Below, piece by piece: positions 42,188 through 49,290 of a stretch of 49,290 bases of DNA (within the stretch, counting starts at the first letter, position 1; the number at the start of each line of letters is the position of its first letter). The stretch is from Lactobacillaceae bacterium. GTDB taxonomy: Bacteria > Bacillota > Bacilli > Lactobacillales > Lactobacillaceae. Made by a program: the position numbers and the translations under genes. The notes under the pieces were generated by a model. That model ran no database searches and was not told the DNA's origin. It worked only from the letters and a program-made list of their open reading frames with translations. The stretch spans positions 1 through 49,290 of the forward strand of contig JAITQG010000025.1 in assembly GCA_031289015.1 (NCBI GenBank). The letters run 5' to 3'.

Positions 42188-44173
42188 ATGGCTGAAATTC
42201 ATGAGTTACCAGATGTCTTAGCAAATCAAATTGCGGCCGGTGAAGTGGTGGAACGCCCGGCTTCAGTCGTCAAAGAATTAGTCGAAAACGCCATTGACGG
42301 CAATGCTAAACAAATTGATGTGTTAGTTGAAGAGGCCGGCGTGCAATCGATTCGCGTGATTGATGATGGCGATGGCATCGATGCTGATCAAGTCGCCCGG
42401 GCTTTTTTGCGCCACGCAACCTCAAAAATTGCCAATCGCAATGATTTGTTTCGCGTCCATTCGCTAGGCTTTCGTGGTGAAGCTTTGCCATCAATCGCCT
42501 CAATTGCTGATGTGGTCTTAGAGACCGCGACAATTGACGACGATCAAGGCTCGCTAATTCATTTTAAGGGTGGCCAACTGTTAGAAGAAAAAGGCACTGG
42601 GGCGCGTAAAGGGACTGATATCACGGTGCGCGATTTGTTTTATAACACCCCCGCGCGCTTGAAGTATTTAAAGAGTCAAGCCACCGAGTTAGCCCAAATT
42701 GTCGACATTTTAAATCGGCTGTCGTTTAGCTACCCCAATATTGCGTTTCGGTTGAGTCACAATGGCAAAGAACTGTTGCGCACGACGGGTAATGGTAATT
42801 TGCAACAGGTTATCGCTTCAGTCTATGGCTTGGATCAAGCCCGCCAAATGGTTGAAATCAATGCTGAAGATAATGACTTTGCCATGCATGGCTTTGTCTC
42901 ACTCCCTGAATTAACGCGCTCAAACCGCTCGTATATCTCAATTTTGATTAATGGGCGCTACATAAAAAACTATAATTTAGCCAAAGCGTTGGTTAAAGGC
43001 TATGGTACGCGTTTGATGGTGGGCCGCTTCCCAATGGCCGTGCTGTCAATTACCATGGATCCGTTATTGGTGGATGTCAATGTGCACCCTCAAAAACACG
43101 AAGTTCGCCTCAGTAAAGAAACCCAACTGATGGATTTGATTGAACAAGCCGTGCGGAAACAATTTGCGCAGACGAATCTAATTCCGGATGCTTATGAAAA
43201 TTACCTCGGTAAAAAAATCGAACCAGCGACTGATAACACGACGTTTATTGGCCAATTAAACGAAGCATCAAAACCGTATATCGCAGGTCAACCAGGCGAG
43301 CATTCAGCACCAATCACGGATGCTGATTATCAAAAATTGGCCGCTGCTTTCTCACCTGCTGAGCTTAATCCAGTTGTCGTCCATGACGCCGATGAATTAA
43401 CGACTGAAGCGGTCCAAGCCTTTACCAAAAAATATGCTAACGAAGCCGCCGTTTCGCCATTTGGTGAGACCGGGACCGCCATGCCGGGTGCCCAAATTGA
43501 TTTGAACATGGCCGATCAAGCAATTTCGGCGGTGAATGCCCAAGGGGAAAGTTTTCCAACCTTGGATTACATTGGCCAAATGCATGGGACGTTTTTGTTT
43601 GCCCAGTCAGCGGATGGTTTGTATTTGATTGATCAACACGCCGCCCAAGAACGGGTTAAATATGAGTATTATCGCGACGAGATTGGTAAAGTCGGCTTGG
43701 AAGCGCAAAAGTTATTAATTCCAATCGTGTTGGAGTATTCAACGAGTGAAATGCTCCAAATTGCTGGGCATCAAGCTGAACTAAGCGAGTTAGGCTTACA
43801 GCTTGAAGCCTTTGGAACCAATTCGATTATTGTTCGCGAACATCCAGGTTGGTTTGAAAAAGGCCAAGAGGAAGCGACCATCAAAGAAATGGTTGATTGG
43901 TTATTGCGGTACGGTAATCTAACGGTGGCAGCTTTTCGGGAACGCACCGCTATTATGATGAGTTGTAAGCGTTCGATTAAAGCCAATTGGGCCTTAAATG
44001 ATAGCGAAGCACGGAGCTTGATTACGCAATTGAGTCACGCTGAAAATCCGTATAATTGTCCCCATGGTCGCCCAGTTGTGGTTAATTTCACCTTGTTAGA
44101 TATGGAAAAAATGTTTAAGCGGATTCAAGATTCGCATGAAGCTTGGATTGAATATGATAATCATCCATTCTAG
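42188..44173 (+). CDS. mutL: DNA mismatch repair protein MutL
   Basis: This protein of about 661 residues has a GHKL ATPase N-terminus (ELVENAIDG, DDGDGI, GFRGEALPSI, DLFYNTPAR). The C-terminus keeps the endonuclease motif DQHA-x2-E-x4-E (DQHAAQERVKYE) and the metal-site motif CPHGRP. It is therefore the nicking type found in bacteria without MutH. GGGAG supports the ATG at 42188; a GTG at 42179 is in frame but less likely. Confidence 0.97.
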   Translation: MAEIHELPDVLANQIAAGEVVERPASVVKELVENAIDGNAKQIDVLVEEAGVQSIRVIDDGDGIDADQVARAFLRHATSKIANRNDLFRVHSLGFRGEALPSIASIADVVLETATIDDDQGSLIHFKGGQLLEEKGTGARKGTDITVRDLFYNTPARLKYLKSQATELAQIVDILNRLSFSYPNIAFRLSHNGKELLRTTGNGNLQQVIASVYGLDQARQMVEINAEDNDFAMHGFVSLPELTRSNRSYISILINGRYIKNYNLAKALVKGYGTRLMVGRFPMAVLSITMDPLLVDVNVHPQKHEVRLSKETQLMDLIEQAVRKQFAQTNLIPDAYENYLGKKIEPATDNTTFIGQLNEASKPYIAGQPGEHSAPITDADYQKLAAAFSPAELNPVVVHDADELTTEAVQAFTKKYANEAAVSPFGETGTAMPGAQIDLNMADQAISAVNAQGESFPTLDYIGQMHGTFLFAQSADGLYLIDQHAAQERVKYEYYRDEIGKVGLEAQKLLIPIVLEYSTSEMLQIAGHQAELSELGLQLEAFGTNSIIVREHPGWFEKGQEEATIKEMVDWLLRYGNLTVAAFRERTAIMMSCKRSIKANWALNDSEARSLITQLSHAENPYNCPHGRPVVVNFTLLDMEKMFKRIQDSHEAWIEYDNHPF

Positions 44174-44254
44174 CACCAGCCCTTTTTTAGTTGAACATTA
44201 GCTGGGACGGAACTACACTAGTCAACGAATAATAAGAAGACGAGGCACATAAAA

Positions 44255-44704
44255 ATGAAAGCACGCGTATTTTTTGCAACAATTACTGGAAATAATGAAG
44301 ATGTCGCTGACGTGATTGTGGATGAATTCCAACAAGCCGGCGTAGAAGTTACCAAAGAAGATTTTATGGATGCTGATGCGGCAGATATTGATCCGAGCGA
44401 CACTGATATCGTGGTTGCCGTAGCGTATACCTTTGACAAGGGCACGTTAGCAGATGAAGCGCTCGATTTTTATGATGACATGGAAACCATGGATTGGTCG
44501 GGCTTGATTTATGGGGCGGCTGGTTCAGGGGATGTCTTTTATGGCAATGATTTTGCCGTTGCCGTTGATTTGATGGAAGCCCGCTTTGCTGAGACTGGCG
44601 CCATCAAGGGGGCTGAGGGGGTCAAAGTTAATTTGAGCCCTGATGATGAAGCAGAAGCCGTTTTACGTGCATTTACGAAACAATTAATTGCCACTGCAAA
44701 ATAA
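44255..44704 (+). CDS. flavodoxin
   Basis: This 149-residue flavodoxin-fold protein has the phosphate loop ATITGNNEDVA at 8-18 and the flavin-contact segments VAVAYTF and YGAAGSGDVFYGNDF. It carries one or two electrons on FMN. Its partner is unknown; the neighbouring flavoprotein at 44832 is separated by a terminator. It is rich in Asp, as usual. Confidence 0.92.
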   Translation: MKARVFFATITGNNEDVADVIVDEFQQAGVEVTKEDFMDADAADIDPSDTDIVVAVAYTFDKGTLADEALDFYDDMETMDWSGLIYGAAGSGDVFYGNDFAVAVDLMEARFAETGAIKGAEGVKVNLSPDDEAEAVLRAFTKQLIATAK

Positions 44705-44716
44705 TGCTTAAAAGCC

Positions 44717-44747
44717 AAACGACCATCAAAATGACGGTCGTTTTTTG
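44717..44747 (+). terminator. terminator of the flavodoxin gene
   Basis: ACGACCATCA pairs with TGACGGTCGT around a short loop and is followed by six T residues. Confidence 0.82.
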
Positions 44748-44831
44748 TTGCCGATAAAATAATTTGTTGCGACAGGCAGGCTAATCCGGCTATACTTAAG
44801 GGGTAAACGGACGATAAATGGAGGGCTTAAA

Positions 44832-46169
44832 ATGACTGAAAAATTTGATGTACTATACATTGGGAGTGGGCAAGCCACGTGGAATGGTGCCGTGCCGGTG
44901 GCCAACTCAGGCTTAACAGTGGCCGTGGTTGAAGAGGATTTGTTTGGTGGGGTGTGTTCAAACCGGGGATGTAACGCCAAAATTATTTTAGACAAGCCAA
45001 TCGAAATTGCGCGAACAGTTGAAGCTTTGCAAGGTAGGGGCTTTGATGAAACACTCACCATCAATTGGCGTGATTTAATGGCGCACAAGCATGAATTAAT
45101 TGATGCCCAATCTGAGCATAATGAACATCGCTTGACGAGTGCGGGAATTACCGTAATTAAGGGACATGCCAAGTTTGTCGATGCGCATACAATCACAGTC
45201 AATGATACGCAATATCAAGCTGACAAGATTGTCATTGCGACTGGGTTACGGCCACACGTGTTGGACGTGCCGGGCAATGAATTGTTTCATGATTCAACGG
45301 ACTTTTTGGCGTTAGCAGATATGCCAGAGCACGTGACGATCTTGGGTGGTGGCTTTATCGCCCTTGAATTTGCGACGATTGCCAATGCAGTAGGGGCTAA
45401 AGTCGACGTAATCACTTACAACAATCGCTACCTCAAAGCATTTCATCAACCATATGTGACACGTGTTGTGGCTGATTTAAAGCGACGGGGTGTGCGCTTT
45501 TTGCCAAATATCACGTTGACTAATGTGGCTGAAAATAGATTTAGGGAAATCGAACTGACCGGTGAACATAACTTCGCGTTGACTACCGATTATGTAATCG
45601 ATGCGACTGGCCGGATACCCAATCACGATACGCTGGATTTGGAGAAGGTTGGCGTAACAACTACACGAACTGGCATCCCAGTTGATGAGCATTTGCAAAC
45701 AAATATTCCTGGTATCTATGCAGCCGGCGACATCATCGATAAGATTCAACCCAAGATTACGCCCACTGCGGCCTTTGAATCACGCTATTTGGCCGCACTG
45801 TTTACTAACCAAACAACTGAGCCCATTAATTACCCAGCAATTTCAACGGTGGTCTTCACTTCGCCGCGGATTGCCCAAGTTGGGGTGACGGTTGCGGAGG
45901 CTCAGCAACAACCAGATGTCTACACAATTGAAGAAGTCGACTATCTATCAGATTGGTTCCGCCAAGTCAGCAATGAAACTGAATCGTATTTGACCTTAAT
46001 ATTCAATCAAGAGCACGTCTTAGTTGGCGCAACTGAAATGAGTAATGAAGCGACAAATTCAATCAACACGTTTGTGCCATACATTGAAATGGGCCTGACA
46101 CGCCAACAATTGCAACGCTTTGTATATCTGTTCCCATCAATTGAATATACCGGGCAAAGGCGCTTGTAA
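44832..46169 (+). CDS. disulfide reductase-like FAD/NAD(P) flavoprotein
   Basis: This 445-residue class I pyridine nucleotide-disulfide oxidoreductase has an FAD motif YIGSGQATWNGA (9-20) and a redox pair Cys42-x4-Cys47 in GGVCSNRGCNAK. A second dinucleotide site ILGGGFIALEFA, GIYAAGDI and a C-terminal dimerisation domain follow. It looks like glutathione or mercuric reductase, but the C-terminal His-Pro...Glu pair that serves as acid-base catalyst reads FPSIEY, so the His is absent. It may act on a different substrate or low molecular weight thiol. GGAGGG precedes the ATG. Confidence 0.85.
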   Translation: MTEKFDVLYIGSGQATWNGAVPVANSGLTVAVVEEDLFGGVCSNRGCNAKIILDKPIEIARTVEALQGRGFDETLTINWRDLMAHKHELIDAQSEHNEHRLTSAGITVIKGHAKFVDAHTITVNDTQYQADKIVIATGLRPHVLDVPGNELFHDSTDFLALADMPEHVTILGGGFIALEFATIANAVGAKVDVITYNNRYLKAFHQPYVTRVVADLKRRGVRFLPNITLTNVAENRFREIELTGEHNFALTTDYVIDATGRIPNHDTLDLEKVGVTTTRTGIPVDEHLQTNIPGIYAAGDIIDKIQPKITPTAAFESRYLAALFTNQTTEPINYPAISTVVFTSPRIAQVGVTVAEAQQQPDVYTIEEVDYLSDWFRQVSNETESYLTLIFNQEHVLVGATEMSNEATNSINTFVPYIEMGLTRQQLQRFVYLFPSIEYTGQRRL

Positions 46170-46206
46170 ACCCAAATGTTAGTGTTTCAAAGAAAGGAGC
46201 ATGAAC

Positions 46207-46809
46207 ATGGGATCAAGGATCATGCATTATGCGATTGCGGCTGAATTAGCCAAAAAACATCCGGTCAATGGCGCTTTCTTTTTAGGCAATGAAGCACCAG
46301 ATACCAATAAAGAGTCAAACACGCCAAAAGAATTAACCCATTTCATGACCCTAGATGCAAATCAAGAGCATGTCATGCACATTGAAAATTTCACCCAGAA
46401 ATATCATGCAGCTAGTAATGATGATTTTGTGATTGGTTATTATGCGCATTTGGTGGCTGATGATATTTGGTTAAAAACGATGTTTCACAAATATATTCCT
46501 AGCGCTGGTGAGCCAGACCGCAACCGGTTATTAGCATTATATTATGCTGATTTTGCCCGGTTAAATCAGCTCATCATTGAACATTACCAATTAACGTTTA
46601 ATAGTAATTTGGTTGCAAAACCCAAACACATTATTGATGAAATTCAATATCAGGATTTACCAATGGTTTGGCGAGAAGTGCAAATGGATTTTGAAGAAAT
46701 ACCCGAGGCAGGGGACTTGCAACTATTTAAACTAGCGGATGTATTTGAGTATATCGATGCAACCGTCAAGATACTTAGTGTGGCAATGCAACATGATTAT
46801 GCATTTTGA
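46207..46809 (+). CDS. zinc-dependent phospholipase C-like protein
   Basis: This protein of about 200 residues resembles the zinc-dependent phospholipase C family (PF00882-like), with likely metal ligands in SRIMHYAIA (His7), LGNEAPDTNK (Asp), ELTHFM and GYYAHLVADDIW (His, Asp). It has no signal peptide, so it is probably a cytoplasmic hydrolase of unknown substrate rather than a toxin. GGAG is 1 base from the ATG at 46201 and 7 from 46207, so the latter is used. Confidence 0.75.
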   Translation: MGSRIMHYAIAAELAKKHPVNGAFFLGNEAPDTNKESNTPKELTHFMTLDANQEHVMHIENFTQKYHAASNDDFVIGYYAHLVADDIWLKTMFHKYIPSAGEPDRNRLLALYYADFARLNQLIIEHYQLTFNSNLVAKPKHIIDEIQYQDLPMVWREVQMDFEEIPEAGDLQLFKLADVFEYIDATVKILSVAMQHDYAF

Positions 46810-46812
46810 GCC

Positions 46813-46840
46813 TTGAAACCTCACTCTACCCGTGTATAAT
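46813..46840 (+). promoter_or_regulatory. thrS promoter
   Basis: TTGAAA (46813-46818) and a perfect TATAAT (46835-46840) are 16 bases apart. Confidence 0.65.
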
Positions 46841-46849
46841 AGTATTTAT

Positions 46850-47097
46850 ATTAAAACGTTGACGAAGATACGTCGTGGAACACACTTGTTGTTAGAGACA
46901 TTACGGTTGGTGCAAGTAATGAGCAAGCGTCCTGCTGATACTACTTTTGAGTGACTGGGCTAACCAGTTTCGTGAATCTCGCGTTAAGAGATACATGAGG
47001 ATAGGGGCAACTCTATCAAACTCAGGTGGTACCACGTGCAAACGTCCTGTTCAAACCTTTATAATTAGGTTTGTACAGGGCGTTTTTGGTTTCAAGA
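46850..47097 (+). promoter_or_regulatory. T-box leader of thrS
   Basis: The T-box sequence AGGTGGTACCACG is at 47024-47036, followed by a strong terminator (47041-47097) whose 5' side can instead pair with the T-box region. Upstream is the Stem I region, with an AGAGACATT stretch near 46895. ACT codons near 46939-46945 are candidate specifier positions for threonine, but I cannot fix which base triplet is in the loop. Uncharged tRNA-Thr would stabilise the antiterminator and switch thrS on. Confidence 0.92.
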
Positions 47098-47151
47098 CAC
47101 CTCACGTTAACAAAAAATGATACTCGCGATAAAAAAGGAGAGCTACGTAAT

Positions 47152-49092
47152 ATGGCAGATATTAAACTTACATTCCCTGATGGTGCAGTCAAAGAATATG
47201 CAGCCGGAACCACGCCATTGCAAGTTGCAGATGGCATCTCAAAGTCATTGGCCAAAAAGTCTGTGTCTGGACGTTTGAATGGCGAATATGTTGGCATGCA
47301 TGACGCCATCAATGTCGATGGTAGCTTTGAATTGATTACCAAGGACTCAGATGAAGCCTTAAAGTTGTTGCGGCACTCAGCTTCACACTTGTTGGCACAA
47401 GCTTTAAAGCGTGTCTATCCAGACATGCATTTTGGGGTAGGTCCAGCCATTGATAACGGCTTCTACTACGATACTGACAATGCTGAAGGCCAAGTTTCCG
47501 TCGAGGATTTCCCTGAGATTGAAAAGGTCATGAAAAAGATTGTCGCTGAAAACTTGCCAATCGTCTCACGTGAAATTACGCGTGATGAAGCGCTAGAAAT
47601 GTTTAAAGACGATCCATATAAGATTGAGTTAATCAATGATTTGCCAGCCGATGAAAAGATTACCATCGCTGTGCAAGGTGAGCATATCGAATTGGATAAG
47701 GGTGGGCTGGTACCATCAACCAACTGGATTAAGTTCTTCAAATTGACGTCTGTGGCTGGCGCTTATTGGCGTGGTAAGTCTGACAATCCAATGTTGCAAC
47801 GTATTTATGGAACCGCCTTTTGGTCAGCTGAAGATTTGGAGGCTGAAATGCAACGGCGTGAAGAAGCCAAGGAACGCGATCACCGTAAGATTGGAAATGA
47901 TCAAGACTTGTTTTTCACGTCCCAAGAAGTTGGGTCAGGGCTGCCAGTTTGGATGCCAAACGGGGCTGCGATTCGCCGTACGTTGGAACGCTACATCATC
48001 GACCGCGAATTAGAAAAGGGTTACGAGCACGTTTATACACCAGTGCTGTCAAACTTGAATTTGTACAAGACGTCAGGCCACTGGGATCACTATCATGATG
48101 ATATGTTCCCACCAATGGACATGGGGGATGGCGAATTCCTCGAATTGCGGCCAATGAACTGCCCATCTCACATTCAAGTCTTTAAGCATCACCCACGTTC
48201 ATACCGCGAATTGCCTTTGCGGATTGCTGAATTGGGTATGATGCACCGTTATGAAAAGTCTGGAGCCTTGACTGGTTTGTCGCGAGTGCGTGAAATGACG
48301 TTGAATGACGGCCACACCTTTGTGATGCTTGATCAAATCGAGGATGAATTCAAAAACATCTTGAAGTTGATGGTTGACGTGTATGCTGATTTCAATATCA
48401 CTGACTACCGGTTCCGTTTGTCATATCGTGATCCCCAAAATACTGAAAAGTACTTTGATGATGACGTAATGTGGGAACGTGCCCAAAAGATGTTGAAGTC
48501 AGCCATGGACGACATGGGACTAGAATACTTTGAAGCCGAGGGTGAAGCTGCCTTTTACGGACCAAAGTTGGATGTGCAAATCAAGACGGCCTTGGGTGGC
48601 GAAGAAACTTTGTCAACTATCCAATTGGACTTCTTGTTGCCAGAACGCTTTGACTTGCACTATGTCGGCGCAGATGGTGAGCAACACCGTCCAGTCATGA
48701 TTCACCGTGGTGTGATTTCAACGATGGAACGGTTCACGGCGTACTTGATTGAAATGTATAAGGGCGCTTTCCCAACCTGGTTAGCACCACATCAAGTCCG
48801 GATTTTACCAGTCAATCGTGAAGCGCATGGAGCGTACGCACAAGAATTGGCAGATAAGTTGTTGCACCAAGGCATCCGAGCTGAATATGATGGTCGCAAT
48901 GAAAAGTTGGGTTATTTGATTCGAGACGCCCAATCATTGAAGATTCCATATACATTGGTAATCGGGGATGAAGAGACAACGAATAATTCAGTAACAATTC
49001 GCCGCTTTGGATCAATGGAAACTGAGACCAAGAGCTATGAACAATTCGAAACAGACTTGTTAGCAGACATCGCTAATCATTCAAAAAAATAG
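47152..49092 (+). CDS. thrS: threonine-tRNA ligase
   Basis: This 647-residue class II synthetase charges tRNA-Thr. It has an N-terminal TGS domain (about 1-62) and an editing domain, in which [17 protein letters not shown] holds the metal site. The catalytic core has [16 protein letters not shown] (zinc ligands Cys and His), motif 2 [19 protein letters not shown] and motif 3 [15 protein letters not shown]-terminal anticodon-binding domain follows. The frame is open upstream into the T-box terminator, but AAAGGAG supports the ATG at 47152. Confidence 0.97.
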   Translation: MADIKLTFPDGAVKEYAAGTTPLQVADGISKSLAKKSVSGRLNGEYVGMHDAINVDGSFELITKDSDEALKLLRHSASHLLAQALKRVYPDMHFGVGPAIDNGFYYDTDNAEGQVSVEDFPEIEKVMKKIVAENLPIVSREITRDEALEMFKDDPYKIELINDLPADEKITIAVQGEHIELDKGGLVPSTNWIKFFKLTSVAGAYWRGKSDNPMLQRIYGTAFWSAEDLEAEMQRREEAKERDHRKIGNDQDLFFTSQEVGSGLPVWMPNGAAIRRTLERYIIDRELEKGYEHVYTPVLSNLNLYKTSGHWDHYHDDMFPPMDMGDGEFLELRPMNCPSHIQVFKHHPRSYRELPLRIAELGMMHRYEKSGALTGLSRVREMTLNDGHTFVMLDQIEDEFKNILKLMVDVYADFNITDYRFRLSYRDPQNTEKYFDDDVMWERAQKMLKSAMDDMGLEYFEAEGEAAFYGPKLDVQIKTALGGEETLSTIQLDFLLPERFDLHYVGADGEQHRPVMIHRGVISTMERFTAYLIEMYKGAFPTWLAPHQVRILPVNREAHGAYAQELADKLLHQGIRAEYDGRNEKLGYLIRDAQSLKIPYTLVIGDEETTNNSVTIRRFGSMETETKSYEQFETDLLADIANHSKK

Positions 49093-49210
49093 AGTGAGAA
49101 ACATGGTGTTTTGCGTTCCGTCCTAACGTTGTTTTGACGGTTTACGCTGAAAGCGTGAATTGGCAAAAGGGCGTTAGGTAAGGAATGCAGCCAGGTTGAA
49201 CACGTTTAAG
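49093..49210. repeat. imperfect palindromic element downstream of thrS
   Basis: The arms AAACATGGTGTT and TGCGTTCCGTCCTAACG (49099-49128) pair with CGTTAGGTAAGGAATGC (about 49172-49188) and AACACGTTT (49199-49207). An inner ACGCT/AGCGT hairpin sits near 49144-49155. AGAGTGAGAAACATG at 49091 and AGAGTGCGAAATATG near 49211 form an imperfect direct repeat around it. There is no clear T-run. It is unrelated in sequence to elements A-C. Confidence 0.5.
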
Positions 49211-49235
49211 AGAGTGCGAAATATGCGTTTAATTG

Positions 49236-49265
49236 TTGACAATTCCTAATACTAGTCTGTAAAAT
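49236..49265 (+). promoter_or_regulatory. promoter for the gene beyond the window end
   Basis: A perfect TTGACA (49236-49241) and TAAAAT (49260-49265) are 18 bases apart, pointing out of the window. In related bacteria infC-rpmI-rplT often follows thrS, so that operon is a guess for what comes next. Confidence 0.55.
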
Positions 49266-49290
49266 TATATCTTGTGGTAGGTAACTGCCC

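Noticed and set aside
46207-46809. Secreted phospholipase toxin
   Set aside because: No signal peptide is present and the length is short; family similarity alone does not support a virulence role.

Overview
The window looks like chromosomal DNA of a low-to-moderate GC lactic acid bacterium (Lactobacillales). It is most like the Leuconostocaceae and probably Weissella; this is inferred from gene content and order, with no database search. Pointers are HPr, Enzyme I and HPr kinase with CcpA-type cre sites, a T-box on thrS, ECF-type transport, YqeG/YqeH/YhbY/NadD/YqeK/RsfS in order, and highly expressed genes (enolase, GAPDH, PGK, HPr, GalU) that use TTG for almost every leucine.

Layout. 1-1181: a GC-rich unassigned stretch, then a membrane-anchored cyclophilin. 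1182-8493: a long leader with its own terminator, followed by an apparent operon of SAM hydroxide adenosyltransferase, ECF transporter S, fused A-A and T components, a broken ORF, an Ntn-type asparaginase and an oligopeptide-binding protein. 8501-11651 (minus): a CNNM/CorC-type protein, an unassigned structured RNA candidate and a DHA2 drug-efflux MFS. 11809-16140: universal stress protein, a small unknown protein, a PF04020-type membrane protein, hprK, gpsA and galU. 16144-18136: a palindromic element split by an intact IS1182-type insertion sequence. 18483-23830: trxB, fabH, a 61-residue unknown, ptsH-ptsI and tpiA. 23831-24722: two more copies of the palindromic element, inverted relative to each other, before eno. 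26179-28735: a membrane protein plus EndA-like nuclease pair, and a divergent small membrane protein facing an XRE/ImmA-like pair. 28816-31453: tRNA-Arg(CCG), gap and pgk. 31517-39564: a LysM protein, then the yqeG-yqeH-yhbY-nadD-yqeK-(menA inverted)-rsfS-methyltransferase-tmcAL-yceD cluster. 39585-44173: mutS-mutL. 44255-49092: flavodoxin, a disulfide reductase-like flavoprotein, a zinc phospholipase C-like protein and T-box-controlled thrS.

The genes fit together as central housekeeping. Carbon control (HprK, HPr, EI, cre sites) sits beside lower glycolysis (TpiA, GAPDH, PGK, Eno) and glycerol-3-phosphate supply (TpiA, GpsA). Ribosome assembly (YqeH, YhbY, RsfS), NAD synthesis (NadD) and mismatch repair (MutS/L) follow.

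The most interesting signal is non-coding. Three copies of a roughly 260-nt element (16144-16311 joined to 18047-18136; 23891-24152; 24340-24600 on the minus strand) have long stems that differ in sequence between copies yet stay complementary, while the internal-loop sequences are conserved. That is the signature of a structured RNA or DNA hairpin family, and one copy has recently been split by an IS with a perfect 9-bp target duplication. Other leads are an orphan leader before the SAM/ECF operon, an unassigned RNA gene at 9957-10197, and an XRE/ImmA regulator pair with clear operator repeats facing a small membrane protein.
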